46,700 nucleotides of DNA from positions 1-46,700 of the forward strand of contig CADBIU010000056.1 in NCBI GenBank assembly GCA_902794825.1, given 5' to 3'. This DNA comes from an uncultured Lachnospiraceae bacterium (GTDB taxonomy: Bacteria; Bacillota; Clostridia; Lachnospirales; Lachnospiraceae). A model generated the notes under the pieces. It did not search any database, was not told where the DNA came from, and was given only the letters and a program-made list of their open reading frames with translations. Numbering within the stretch: the stretch's first letter is position 1; the number at the start of each line of letters is the position of its first letter. Made by a program: the position numbers and the translations under genes. Positions 35,662 through 45,653 of the stretch are shown here, in pieces.

Positions 35662-36802
35662 TCATTTCCTGCTATAAATCACCGCCAGCCCTCCATGGGA
35701 AGTCTCTCGGTATTTCTCGTCCATGTCGAGGCCGGTGCGGTACATGGTCGCGACGACTTCGTCGAAGGAGATCTTCCGGGTGGTGTAGAGGAAGCGGGAG
35801 AGGTTCACTGCGGTGATCGCGCGCATGGCTGCGACGGCGTTGCGCTCGATGCAGGGGATCTGCACCAGGCCGTTTACGGGGTCGCAGGTGAGGCCGAGAT
35901 TGTGTTCCATTGCGATCTCGGCGGAATACTCGATCTGGTCGATGTTGAGTTTGTAGAGGGCGGCTACGGCAGCGGCTGTCATAGAGCAGGCGCTTCCGAT
36001 CTCCGCCTGGCATCCGCATTCAGCACCGGAAATGCTTGCGTTTGTGCGGATCACGTTGCCGACAAGCCCTGCAACAGCAAGAGCATCCAGGATCTCATTC
36101 TCCGGGAAACCTCGGTCTTTGTACATGTAGTACATTACGGAAGGCAAAACACCGCAGCTGCCGCAGGTCGGCGAGGTGACAACGATGTTCTCGTCGGCGT
36201 TTTCTTCGCTGACTGCGTAGGCGTAGGCGGCGATCACGCGGTTCATGGTTACATCGGCGCTCTCGTTGTAGCAGCGTTTTTCATAGAGAAGTTTGGCTTT
36301 TCTGGCCACATTCAGGCCGCCGGGAAGAATTCCTTCCGCGGCGAGGCCGCGCTCGACGGAAGTCTTCATGGCCTCCCAGATTCTCTCCAGATAGGGACGG
36401 AGTGAGGAACCTTCCATTTTGTAGATGAAAGTGGGGAGATCGATGTTTTGGCTGCGGCAGGACCTCGTTTTCGATGCGGATGGAACCGCCGCCGATGCTG
36501 AAGATCCGGGCGCTGCCCAGCAATTCGCCGCCGCGGAGGGCCTCAAAGAGCATCGTGTTGGGATGCGGAAGACCGCGCTCGGTGCGGTTGAAGAGGATCT
36601 CGGAGTTCGGAAGAGCTGACCGGATCGCTTTGCCGGTGCCATGGCCCTCGCCGGTGAAGGCAAGGGAGCCGTAAAGCGTGACGCGGAAGCTGTCGGCAGC
36701 GGGATAGCGGCCGGCGAAGATCCTGGCAGCGCGATAAGGGCCGACCGTGTGGGAACTTGAAGGGCCGTGGCCGATCTTGTAGATGCTTTTTATGCTTTTC
36801 AT
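35662..36802 (-). pseudogene. L-serine ammonia-lyase (single-chain, beta-alpha), internal deletion with frameshift
   Basis: The gene starts at 36802 on the minus strand with AAGGAGATTC upstream. The beta domain reads MKSIKSIYKIGHGPSSSHTVGPYRAARIFA and EGHGTGKAIRSALPNSEILFNRTERGLPHPNTMLF to IFSIGGGSIRIENEV. After a break near 36455-36470 the alpha domain continues in another frame as NIDLPTFIYKMEG through TSPTCGSCGVLPSVMYYM, SGAECGCQAEIGSACSM and MEHNLGLTCDPVNGLVQIPC (Fe-S cysteines present) to 35662. Around 20 linker residues are missing. Serine deamination to pyruvate would be lost unless the two halves are made separately, for which no second ribosome site is visible. Confidence 0.82.
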
Positions 36803-36849
36803 GGATATAGAATCTCCTTGGTGGTATTCGCTGACAAGGATGAAGGTGC

Positions 36850-37671
36850 TTACCCAATCAGATACCGGTCGATCACCTCGGCGATGCCGTCGTGATCGTT
36901 GTCGCCGACCACCACATCGGCAGCCTGCAAAGCCGCTTCGTTGGAGTTGCCCATAGCGACGCCAAGGCCTGCCATTTCCAGCATGGGGACATCGTTGAAG
37001 GCGTCGCCTACGCCGATGGCTTCTTCGATCGGAACGCCCAGTACCTCGCACAGATCGACGAGTCCCGTGCCTTTGGACACGCCTTGAGGAGTGACCTCGA
37101 AGGAAGTTTCCTCGGCATAGGTGAAGTCCAGCGGCAGATGCGCCAACCGCTCCTGCGTTCGCAGGCGTCCCTCAGGGGTCGCGTGGTACATGTTCATTTT
37201 GTTGACCTCGTGCGCGTGCTCGATGGCGAAGGCCCGCACATCATCCACAAGGGAAGTGGTCGCCTCGTAGAGCGGCTGGTATACAGCCATCTGGAAATGG
37301 GGCATATTCGCCACGTCCGCGGCTTCTACATAGGAGATGCCGTTCACCATGACCTGGAGCATCAGGTCCTCCTTCGCGGAGGCCTCCGCAAGGATCGGGA
37401 CGAACTCTGCGGGGATCACTTTTTTGGCAAGGACGAGGCCCTGTTCAAAGTCATAGATCACGGTTCCGCAGGTGCAGGCCCCGTAGCGGATGCCCATCTC
37501 CCCGAAGGGATAGAGGGTCAGTTCCGAGACCGCGCGCCCGGTGTCGATGGCGAGGATCTTGCCAGCGGCCGACGCTCTTTTGCAGGCATCTGCTGTGGAA
37601 GGCCGGATCTCTTTGAGAGAGTCCAGAAAAGTTCCGTCCATGTCGAATGCGGCGAGTTTATATTTGCTCAT
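36850..37671 (-). CDS. HAD-superfamily phosphatase, Cof type
   Basis: A protein of 273 residues from ATG at 37671, preceded by AAAGGAGA. HAD motif I is FDMDGTFLDS, with the motif II region around IDTGRAVSEL and the Lys motif in TPQGVSKGTGL. Motif IV is IGVGDAFNDVPMLEMAGLGVAMGNS. A C2-type cap of Cof proteins lies between. It probably dephosphorylates a sugar phosphate or cofactor such as a pyridoxal or flavin phosphate. It is 22 bases after the Bat-type operon's last gene and may be read from it. Confidence 0.88.
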   Translation of the reverse strand: MSKYKLAAFDMDGTFLDSLKEIRPSTADACKRASAAGKILAIDTGRAVSELTLYPFGEMGIRYGACTCGTVIYDFEQGLVLAKKVIPAEFVPILAEASAKEDLMLQVMVNGISYVEAADVANMPHFQMAVYQPLYEATTSLVDDVRAFAIEHAHEVNKMNMYHATPEGRLRTQERLAHLPLDFTYAEETSFEVTPQGVSKGTGLVDLCEVLGVPIEEAIGVGDAFNDVPMLEMAGLGVAMGNSNEAALQAADVVVGDNDHDGIAEVIDRYLIG

Positions 37672-37693
37672 ATCGTCCGTTCTCCTTTGGGAT

Positions 37694-38662
37694 TCAATGT
37701 TTATCCTGAAAATACTCCAGCAGATCCGAGACGCGTATGAAGTAGAAGTCATCTGCCGACTGTTTGGTTCCGTCGCTCCTTGTCAGAATGTCCGCATAGA
37801 GATCTGAGGAACTGATATATTCGCCGTTTTCCGTGAGGTGGTAATCCCGCTCATCGGTGATGTCTTTGTCAATGGCGAGGACCAGGCCGTCGTAGTCGGC
37901 CGGCACGCGGAATGTGAGCGTTGTCTCCAGAGCAGCCGGACAGGTGAAACGGTACTTGTCGCCGTCCTGCCTCTCATTCCAGTCGGAAAAAGAAGCGTTG
38001 CGGATATCCGACTTGGCAAATAGCCTGTAGGTGCGCCCGTTCCAGGTGATGTCCGACTCCGCCATGGAAGAAGCCGAGGCTTGTCCGGGGCTTATGCTGT
38101 CGTCCGCCGCATCGTCATTAGTGCTGAAGTAGTTCAGAAGGGAAGTGCCGGTGTAGGCGTCGCAGGGATAGGCCGCGTTTTCAGACCACTGGACGTAAAA
38201 GGGATCTTTGTAGTAGTGCTCATAGGCGTAGCTACTCTCGACCCCGTTCATGGTCCCGGTCCAGTAGAGCTCGACAGTGATGTCCACAAATCCGCCCGAG
38301 CGCAGCTTCATCTCGCCGCCCACAGGTTCCGATTTCGCGTCGACGATCTTAAGGACCGCGTCTTCGACGTTCTCGGGATCCCGGAACAGGTCGTGAGACT
38401 CCGGCTTTGAGTGATCATACATTGTAATGGTCCAGAAGGTCCTGAGGTCAAACTCCCTGTCTGTGGTATACTGAAATCCTTTCCACTCGTCGTAGCGCAT
38501 CCCTTTCGGGGGCACGTCCGGGCCGTGCATGACGTCCTCTGTCTTGTCCTCAGCCGCCAGTGCCGGGCTGCCGGCCATTGTCAGGGAAGAAATCCCGGCC
38601 AAAGCCAGTGCAAGACAACCTGCCGCGGCTGCTGTGATCAGTTTTTTCTTTCCGGTTACCAT
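37694..38662 (-). CDS. Secreted protein, last gene of the MoxR/VWA operon
   Basis: A 322-residue protein of no recognised family. A signal peptide (MVTGKKKLITAAAAGCLAL ... AGSPALA) is likely cleaved after ALA, residue 36. The mature part is soluble, mixed and acidic, with Trp/Tyr-rich segments (KGFQYTTDREFDLRTFWTITMYDH, VDITVELYWTGTMNGVESSYAYEHYYKDPFYVQW) suggesting beta structure. It overlaps the TPR gene by 7 bases, so it is clearly part of the operon, perhaps an extracytoplasmic partner or substrate of the VWA proteins. Confidence 0.7.
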   Translation of the reverse strand: MVTGKKKLITAAAAGCLALALAGISSLTMAGSPALAAEDKTEDVMHGPDVPPKGMRYDEWKGFQYTTDREFDLRTFWTITMYDHSKPESHDLFRDPENVEDAVLKIVDAKSEPVGGEMKLRSGGFVDITVELYWTGTMNGVESSYAYEHYYKDPFYVQWSENAAYPCDAYTGTSLLNYFSTNDDAADDSISPGQASASSMAESDITWNGRTYRLFAKSDIRNASFSDWNERQDGDKYRFTCPAALETTLTFRVPADYDGLVLAIDKDITDERDYHLTENGEYISSSDLYADILTRSDGTKQSADDFYFIRVSDLLEYFQDKH

Positions 38663-39525
38663 AGTGTTCCTTCTCCGTATCCCTGGGCGTCTCCGCCGTC
38701 GATGTACTCGTAATCATAGGAGGATGAGCTGCTGCCGTCCCTGAGGTCCTCTTTCTGCTGACGGAGGTCTTCCTTGAGCTTCTCCTGGCGGGCCTGCTCT
38801 TCTTTGACGCGCTGTTCTTCTTCCTTCTGGCTTTGAGCGTCCTTTTCGTCCTGGCCGCCGCCGTCACTCTGGTCCTGATTTTCATCCTGACCTTCACCGC
38901 CGTCCTGATTCTCGTCCTGGCCGTCTCCGCCGCCGTTTCCGCCGTCCTCGTTGGAATCGGACTGGTTCTGCATCTGCTCGAGCATCCTGTCGATGTCGTG
39001 CTTGAGCTTGTCCGCGTCGCGGTAATGACCGTCGTCGCTGCCAACGGGTTCACTGGCGCACTCCGCCTCGGTCAAAATAGCGCGCGCCTGCTGCAGAGTG
39101 ACCATAGCCTCAGCAACGGCCTCCGCATCAGAGTAATCCAGGTTGTCGAAATCGATCTTGTGGCACATGGACAGAGCGAGATTCACGCGGATCTTACATT
39201 CCTCATCGTGTTCGGGATGTTCCGGCGGACCATTCTGATATGCTAGAGAATAGTAATAGATCGCCTTATCGTAGTTGCCGCGCTGGTATTCCACATTTCC
39301 GAGATTGTAAGGCGCCACATAGTTCTCGCCGAAAGGGAGATAGGGCAGGAGATTCTCGGGGATCGGGGAATAGCGGCCGCTGTTGTAGCTGCGCAGAAAT
39401 TCCGCGTTGATGAGGCTCCTGAGCAGAATGAGAACTCCCACTGTGATCACAAGAGCACAGACGGAGAGGAGGACTCTGCGAATTATGGCGAGCACGTTTT
39501 TGATCTTCTCAAAATCCGGATTCAT
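38656..39525 (-). CDS. TPR-containing membrane protein (BatC-like)
   Basis: A 289-residue protein. One N-terminal membrane helix (IIRRVLLSVCALVITVGVLILL) precedes a tetratricopeptide unit (YNLGNVEYQRGNYDKAIYYYSLAYQ) and a second partial one. An Asn/Asp/Gln/Gly-rich stretch follows (SDSNEDGGNGGGDGQDENQD and on). A Lys/Glu/Gln coiled coil (KEEEQRVKEEQARQEKLKED) and a Ser/Tyr/Gly tail complete it. The stop-start junction with the VWA gene is TGATG, with a G-rich site before it; a GTG one codon earlier is possible. In Bat operons TPR proteins scaffold the VWA partners. Confidence 0.78.
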   Translation of the reverse strand: MNPDFEKIKNVLAIIRRVLLSVCALVITVGVLILLRSLINAEFLRSYNSGRYSPIPENLLPYLPFGENYVAPYNLGNVEYQRGNYDKAIYYYSLAYQNGPPEHPEHDEECKIRVNLALSMCHKIDFDNLDYSDAEAVAEAMVTLQQARAILTEAECASEPVGSDDGHYRDADKLKHDIDRMLEQMQNQSDSNEDGGNGGGDGQDENQDGGEGQDENQDQSDGGGQDEKDAQSQKEEEQRVKEEQARQEKLKEDLRQQKEDLRDGSSSSSYDYEYIDGGDAQGYGEGTLW

Positions 39526-41510
39526 CACGCCACCCCCCCTCTGTAAATGGTCAAAAAGAGCCAGACCAGAAGCAGCAGGCCCACAAAGGCCGCAAAGTAG
39601 TGGTAAGTCTCCAAATAGCCTGTCCTGTTGCCGTCGGCGAAAAAGGCGTCGCGGCTCATCAGCCGGATCGTCTGCAGCCTCGTGGAGAGAGCGCTGCCCG
39701 GGTCACTTGTTTCATTGATGTAGAGGAGTCCCAGGTCGCCGGCGACTTGCCGCAGAGCGTCCTCGTCGATATGGGAGAGGGCGATCGTGCCGTCCGACAC
39801 ATTTTTGATATAGCCCCGTCCGGGGTAGTTCATGCGGCCGCCGGCCGCTGTGCCGTAACCGAGAACCGCGCCGTTGTCCACCAGCCCGTGCAGCTCGCTG
39901 AAGCTCATGAGAGTGGAGCCGTCAGTGGTCTCGCCGTCGCTGAAAAGAAAGACGATAGTCCTGCGGTTTCCCTTTTTTGCCGCCGCGGACTCCGCTGTAA
40001 TGCGCAGAGCCTCGAAGGCAGTGTTCAGGGACGAGCCCTGAGAGGTAGTAAAGGACGGCATATCCAGATCGGATACTATATCGCTGACGGATACAATATC
40101 CTGAGTGAAAGGAGTCAGGATCTCCGCGCCGTTGCTGAAACTGATAACGGAGAAACTGCTCCCGGGAAGGGCGTCCATGATCATCTGAATGTCTTTTTGG
40201 ACGCCATCCATGCGCTTGCCGCCCTTGTGGTCCTCAGCCCACATACTGATGGTGGTATCCACCACAAAAGCGACATCCAGGTTGTTGGTGCGGATCTCCG
40301 CGTCAGGGCTGAGATACATGGGCCTGAGGCCAACGCCGACGACGCCGGCCGCCATGCATGCGAGTATCACAATGGCTGTCACTTTGCGGGAGAGTTTCCC
40401 TCTCGTGACGCCTCTGCGCAGAATAAAATAAGCGGTCGTCAGAACGATCAGCACAAAGCCCGCGGCGAGCACATAGAACCACACTGTCGGAAGATCTGTG
40501 TCTTCGGTGGCAGTGGCTGTACTGGTGATCTTGCGCTCGAGGGACTGGATGTCTGCGAGGATCTCCTCGGCTGACAGGGCAGTGCCGGGGCCGTAGAACT
40601 TGCCGCCTGTGGATTCCACGGCTTCCTGCATCTCGGCGGCGACGGTCATAGCCCCGTCGCTCTCCGGGTTCGCGGGATCGATGCCGAATACAGTTACTTT
40701 GTCAAAGGCGCACATGCCCGCGGCGTCTTTCAGCGTCACAAGCGGGTCGCCGAGAAGTTCAGGCCGGTTGTCTGAAACGAATATGATGACCCTTGTCCGC
40801 TCTTCCTCAGTGAGCTCCGGGAAGCTGAAGAGACAGGAGGCCAGGCCTTCGCCGATGGCGGAAGTGCCCTTCATTTCGTAACCTGCCGTCAGACCTTCGT
40901 CAAAAGAGGAAAGGATCCTGTTCAGTTCCTCGTAGCGGGCTCTCTCGGAGTCCGGGATATCGTATACAGAGTCGTACTTCTGCGCGTAGGAAGTCTCAAA
41001 TTCCTCCTGGGCAGCCAGATATCCCTCCAGGGAATCCAGCCTGCGGAGGACAAAATCGTAATCGTCCGTCATCGGGACAAACTGGATACTGGAAGTGTTA
41101 AACAGCGAGATCCCGATGCGGTCGCCGTCGAGGCCCGTCACAGTTTCCCGGAAGGCCTGTACGAGATTCTGCACGCCCTCATAGTTGGAGGAGGACAGGT
41201 CTACGCACAGAAAGACATCTCTGCGGTTGACAGTGTCCTTGATCGTGTCCCTTTTAAAGGGCCGCGCGACGAGAAAAGAGGCGGCCACGATCGCCAGGAT
41301 CAGCCCTGCGGCTGTCAGGACCCGGAAGATCACAGCTTCTATGAGGCGGCGCCTGTAGAGCGGGTTCGCCTTGATGCGGGCCGTGTTGGCGGCTTTAATA
41401 AAAGCCTTGCTGTCAGGCCTTTTCTTGAGTTTAAACGCGGCAAAACATACCGCGGCGGTAAGAAGCGCCGCGAGAATGAGTGCCCAGGGATTATGAAAAC
41501 TTACACTCAT
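39525..41510 (-). CDS. Double VWA-domain membrane protein (BatA/BatB-like fusion)
   Basis: A 661-residue protein. Membrane helices near 10-27 and 60-82 precede VWA domain 1 with MIDAS residues in FLCVDLSSSNYEG. Helices at about 345-395 (WFYVLAAGFVLIVLTTAYFIL, VTAIVILACMAAGVVGVGL) precede VWA domain 2 with the MIDAS start VAFVVDTTISMWAED and a later FLFSDGETTDGSTL. A final helix (YFAAFVGLLLLVWLFLTIY) ends it. BatA and BatB are normally separate, each with a VWA domain between helices; here both halves are in one chain. It overlaps the upstream gene by 20 bases. Confidence 0.85.
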   Translation of the reverse strand: MSVSFHNPWALILAALLTAAVCFAAFKLKKRPDSKAFIKAANTARIKANPLYRRRLIEAVIFRVLTAAGLILAIVAASFLVARPFKRDTIKDTVNRRDVFLCVDLSSSNYEGVQNLVQAFRETVTGLDGDRIGISLFNTSSIQFVPMTDDYDFVLRRLDSLEGYLAAQEEFETSYAQKYDSVYDIPDSERARYEELNRILSSFDEGLTAGYEMKGTSAIGEGLASCLFSFPELTEEERTRVIIFVSDNRPELLGDPLVTLKDAAGMCAFDKVTVFGIDPANPESDGAMTVAAEMQEAVESTGGKFYGPGTALSAEEILADIQSLERKITSTATATEDTDLPTVWFYVLAAGFVLIVLTTAYFILRRGVTRGKLSRKVTAIVILACMAAGVVGVGLRPMYLSPDAEIRTNNLDVAFVVDTTISMWAEDHKGGKRMDGVQKDIQMIMDALPGSSFSVISFSNGAEILTPFTQDIVSVSDIVSDLDMPSFTTSQGSSLNTAFEALRITAESAAAKKGNRRTIVFLFSDGETTDGSTLMSFSELHGLVDNGAVLGYGTAAGGRMNYPGRGYIKNVSDGTIALSHIDEDALRQVAGDLGLLYINETSDPGSALSTRLQTIRLMSRDAFFADGNRTGYLETYHYFAAFVGLLLLVWLFLTIYRGGVA

Positions 41511-42375
41511 CTTTGATCAGCTCCTTACCTTTATTGATCATGCGCCGCGCTTCCTCGTGACTGCAGTCCGGTGAAACGGGGTCATAGCATTTTCTGATAG
41601 TCCTCGCGATGCCGGGCGCGCTGTTTCGGAGGGCGGTTTCGCGGGCTTTCGCTAAGGCCTCTTCCTCGTCCCCGGCGCCTGTCACGGCATAGACGAAACT
41701 CCGCACAGCTCTGTTCATATTCTCGACTGTGCTGTGAGGATCGAGATCCCCCGCCTCGAAAGCAAGCTGGATACGCTCCATCCAGGTGAGGGAGTTGTGG
41801 CTTATCTTGGGCAGCACCAGGAATTTTCGCAGGAAACGGGGCGTTATCCGAGTGGCTTTGTTGAGGAATCTGTTGACGGAAGACTGACGTTCCGCGGTGC
41901 GGCGGATCTTCTGCTCTTTTATGGCTCGCCCGTAGACCTTGTCCACCAGGGCCTTGCCCTTCTCCAGGGAAGCGCCGGCGTCGACTGAAGACGCGCGGGC
42001 GAACATAGGCTCATAGTATTCTCTGATGAGTTCCGCCAGTTCGGGACGTCCCAGCCTGCTCAGGTCCTCCAGGACCATGGTTCCCGTCTCAAGGCCGGTG
42101 ACATCGTGAACGAACCTTCGGACTTCCTGACTCATCTGCTGGTGGGCAGATCGGGAGTCGATCTCTTTGTTATTATAGGCCTGCTCGATCTTTCCAACCT
42201 GACGGAGGCAGTCCCGGCGAAGCTTGTCGATCCTGAAGGGAGAGTCCATCTTTACTGCAAAGAGCCGGTTGAAACCGAAGCGGAGCAGTAGTGCCAGGAC
42301 GATCAGCGCGATCCCAACCGCGTACCAATAGGGCGAGAAGGAGAAAGGAGACTGAAGATCTATGGAATACTTCAT
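41491..42375 (-). CDS. Membrane-anchored helical protein with an internally duplicated module
   Basis: A 294-residue protein with one N-terminal helix (YWYAVGIALIVLALLLRFGF). Two related all-helical halves follow. The first runs from FRIDKLRRDCLRQVGKIEQ via VRRFVHDVTGLETGT and LIREYYEPMF to KGKALVDKVYG. The second runs from LTWMERIQLAFEAGDLDPHS via VRSFVYAVTGAGDEE and TIRKCYDPVS to KGKELIKDEC. Its place between DUF58 and VWA genes is that of DUF4381-type proteins in other Bat operons, but I cannot assign that family with confidence. ATGA overlap with the DUF58 gene. Confidence 0.7.
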   Translation of the reverse strand: MKYSIDLQSPFSFSPYWYAVGIALIVLALLLRFGFNRLFAVKMDSPFRIDKLRRDCLRQVGKIEQAYNNKEIDSRSAHQQMSQEVRRFVHDVTGLETGTMVLEDLSRLGRPELAELIREYYEPMFARASSVDAGASLEKGKALVDKVYGRAIKEQKIRRTAERQSSVNRFLNKATRITPRFLRKFLVLPKISHNSLTWMERIQLAFEAGDLDPHSTVENMNRAVRSFVYAVTGAGDEEEALAKARETALRNSAPGIARTIRKCYDPVSPDCSHEEARRMINKGKELIKDECKFS

Positions 42376-43252
42376 TGGACCTCCTTTCTGCGGCCGAACA
42401 GATCGATGAGGGTGTCGACGATCTCTTCCTCTTTGGAAACACTCTTAAAGAAGATGCGGTTCCGGGTGAGAAGATGGTCCGCGGTGCGCTCCAGATCCTC
42501 CCTGATCCTGAGTTCCTCCTGCCGGAGGTCCCTGCAGATGGCCAGGAAAGGATCTACAAAGCGGTCGTCCTCAAGGTCGAACGCGCCGTCCGCTGTCAGA
42601 AGCGTGTCCTCGATCTTGAAAATGTAGACATCGTTATAGTAGATCAGGCGCCTGACAAGGGTCTCGTCCATCTCGGCGAGCCCTTCCGCGTCTGTGATGA
42701 TGATCATTACCATGTGCCGCTCGAAAAGACCTGCGGCACTGGAGACCGTGTCGTAGAAGCTCTGCTTGGGTACGCCGCACTCGAGCGCCTTATGGTACTC
42801 GGTGATCAGCTCCTCGAGGTGCATGGGGCCGGAGGTGAAGGAACTGACCCTGGAACTCTCGCTGCCGCAGCAGGAAAGGGCGTAGTTCACCCCCTGCTTG
42901 CCCAGAAGATAAGCCGCCACGCCGAAAGCCATCAGCGCGATCTGCTCCTTGGACTCACCTGAGGGCGTGTCGCCCGTCATTTTCTTCCCTGTGTCGCCGA
43001 TGAACAGCACGTCATGCTTTCTGTCGGCAAAATAGCGTCGGATCAATGTTTTGCCCACCCGGGAGGAGGACTTCCAGTCTATGTAGTTGACATCATCTCC
43101 GTAGCGGTACTCCCTGAGGTCATCAAAATCAAGACTGCGCCCATGCTGCATGGAGCTGTAGTCTCCTTCGAGAAGATCAGAGGTCTTCCGCTTTGTGTAG
43201 AGCGCGGCGACGCGCCGCACCCGGTCGAGATAATCGTAATTAAGATCTAAAC

Positions 43253-43256
<4 letters not shown>
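42372..43256 (-). CDS. DUF58 domain protein
   Basis: A 294-residue cytoplasmic protein. The DUF58 signature is clear: GRSLDFDDLREYRYGDDVNYIDWKSSSRVGKTLIRRYFADRKHDVLFIGDTGKKM, read here in pieces, leading into a VWA-like fold with LLTADGAF and a C-terminal helical end. It overlaps moxR by ATGA. DUF58 proteins work with MoxR ATPases, probably as adaptors for assembling or activating VWA proteins. Confidence 0.9.
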
Positions 43257-44257
<1,001 letters not shown>

Positions 44258-44341
44258 TTTCCTATTCCTGATCCTTTCTGGAGAATTTCCTTCTTCGGAG
44301 AATTTTCTGGTTGTCATTTTACCACATATTGGGGCATTGGG

Positions 44342-44393
44342 CGACCTCTGGGGTAGTTTGTCCACAGGTGTGGACAAACTACCCCAGAGGTCG
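44342..44393. repeat. Perfect 52-bp palindrome (25+2+25), copy 1
   Basis: CGACCTCTGGGGTAGTTTG then TCCACA, a GG centre, and the exact complement. The same palindrome without the outermost pair is at 46509-46558; only the two central bases differ. The right arm's last ~17 bases are partly duplicated at 44401-44420 (CCCAGAGGTCGATCGTTC). It lies between the divergent moxR operon and lipoprotein gene. Confidence 0.95.
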
Positions 44394-44423
44394 ATTGTTC
44401 CCCCCCAGAGGTCGATCGTTCAT

Positions 44424-44452
44424 TTGACAGACGGAATCAAAGAAGGTACTAT
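44424..44452 (+). promoter_or_regulatory. Sigma-A promoter of the lipoprotein gene
   Basis: TTGACA (44424-44429), 17 bases, TACTAT (44447-44452), with an overlapping TATAAT at 44450. It starts 30 bases downstream of the palindrome. Confidence 0.65.
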
Positions 44453-44541
44453 AATTCAGACCTGCGAGGAATCGTACAGGCTGAAACGTATATTTACTTA
44501 CAGAAACAGTCAACACAACACAAATTGCAGAGGAAAAACGA

Positions 44542-45096
44542 ATGAAAAAGAAATTATTTATACTGACCACTCTTATCATCAGCGTGTACGCCATGACCGC
44601 TTGCGGAAAAGGTAAGACAGAAGCTCCGGCTGCACCGCAGGAGGCTGTTCAGGAAGCTGCCAAGGAAACGGAAGCCGCTCAGGAAGCGGCCGAGGAAACG
44701 GTCAAGGAAACTGTCGAGGCAACGGAACCCGAAAACCTTCTGGGAGACTTCGTAGGCGATATGGACCTGTCCGGATCATGGGACGATGAGGTCAGCAAAC
44801 GGGCTTCCATGGATGTCACGAAAAATGAGGACGGCAGCTACGATATCACAGTTCACTGGGGCGGAAGTGCCACAGAGACAGCGATCTGGACGATCCACGG
44901 CAATTACGACCCCGAGGCGGGCATGCTTTCTTACGACGACGGCAGCTACTCGATCCACACTGTTGACGACAAAGGAAACGAGACCATTTCCGGAGAAGAG
45001 AAGACGAGCGGCGCTTTCATGAAGGAAGGCGACAAACTCCGCTGGCAGGATTCCAAGAACGCTGAACAGGGATTGTTCTCTAAGACAACTGAATAA
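44542..45096 (+). CDS. Lipoprotein of unknown function
   Basis: A 184-residue lipoprotein: signal peptide with lipobox YAMTAC (Cys21), an Ala/Glu/Thr/Lys-rich tether (about residues 26-70), then a compact domain (LSGSWDDEVSKRASMDVTKNEDGSYDITVHWGGSATETAIWTIHG ... LSYDDGSYSIHTVDDKG ... KLRWQDSKNAEQG). Repeated short strands suggest a small beta-barrel. Divergent from moxR across a palindrome-bearing gap. I do not recognise the domain family. Confidence 0.8.
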   Translation: MKKKLFILTTLIISVYAMTACGKGKTEAPAAPQEAVQEAAKETEAAQEAAEETVKETVEATEPENLLGDFVGDMDLSGSWDDEVSKRASMDVTKNEDGSYDITVHWGGSATETAIWTIHGNYDPEAGMLSYDDGSYSIHTVDDKGNETISGEEKTSGAFMKEGDKLRWQDSKNAEQGLFSKTTE

Positions 45097-45129
45097 TTCT
45101 CAAGAGCAGTCGACTATACTAACCCAATC

Positions 45130-45184
45130 AAAAAGCCGCCTTTACTGTCGGGCCAGAATTCCGGCAGCGAAGGCGGCTGTTTTT
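45130..45184. terminator. Bidirectional terminator
   Basis: AAAAAGCCGCCTT with AAGGCGGCT-GTTTTT, and an inner CTGTCGG/CCGGCAG stem. It lies between the lipoprotein gene and the convergent DUF523 gene. Confidence 0.85.
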
Positions 45185-45189
45185 CTGCG

Positions 45190-45636
45190 CTATGAGAGAA
45201 TTACGTCATCGTGGACTTCAATCAGATCCTCTACATCAATACAGCGGAAACCGTTATCTATAAGGAGCTGCGCGGTCACGCCGGCTCTATCCACCAGCTT
45301 TCCCGAAAAAGTGCCGTCGTACCGCTGCTTCACTCCGCAGCTGGGACTCCTCGATTGCAGCACGATCAGATCCGGCTGCTCTTTTTTGGCAATCTCCAGA
45401 CATTTTGCGGCGCCTGCGCGGAACTGCGCATCCACGTTCCGGCCGTCTTTGGCGGTGACCACGCCGTCTCTGATCTCTGCGGGAACGCGCGGCGTAGGAA
45501 GCCCGCCCATCTGCTCAGGACAGACTGTGAGCACTTCGTTTTCGGCCATCAGTTTCAGAACCTTCTCACTGCGGTTGTTCCCGCCGTTGTATTTACAATT
45601 CTCGCCTGCGAGGCAGGCGCTGACCATGATTTTCAT
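45190..45636 (-). CDS. DUF523 family protein
   Basis: A 148-residue protein. It matches DUF523: MVSACLAGENCKYNGGNN at the start, VCPEQMGGLPTPRVPAEI, and IVLQSRSPSCGVKQRYDGTFSGKLVDRAGVTAQLL. Conserved cysteines (about 8, 14, 39 and the SPSCG Cys) suggest a metal or redox site. Function unknown. TGAGGAG precedes the start. Confidence 0.9.
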   Translation of the reverse strand: MKIMVSACLAGENCKYNGGNNRSEKVLKLMAENEVLTVCPEQMGGLPTPRVPAEIRDGVVTAKDGRNVDAQFRAGAAKCLEIAKKEQPDLIVLQSRSPSCGVKQRYDGTFSGKLVDRAGVTAQLLIDNGFRCIDVEDLIEVHDDVILS

Positions 45637-45653
45637 CGACTTTACTCCTCAGG

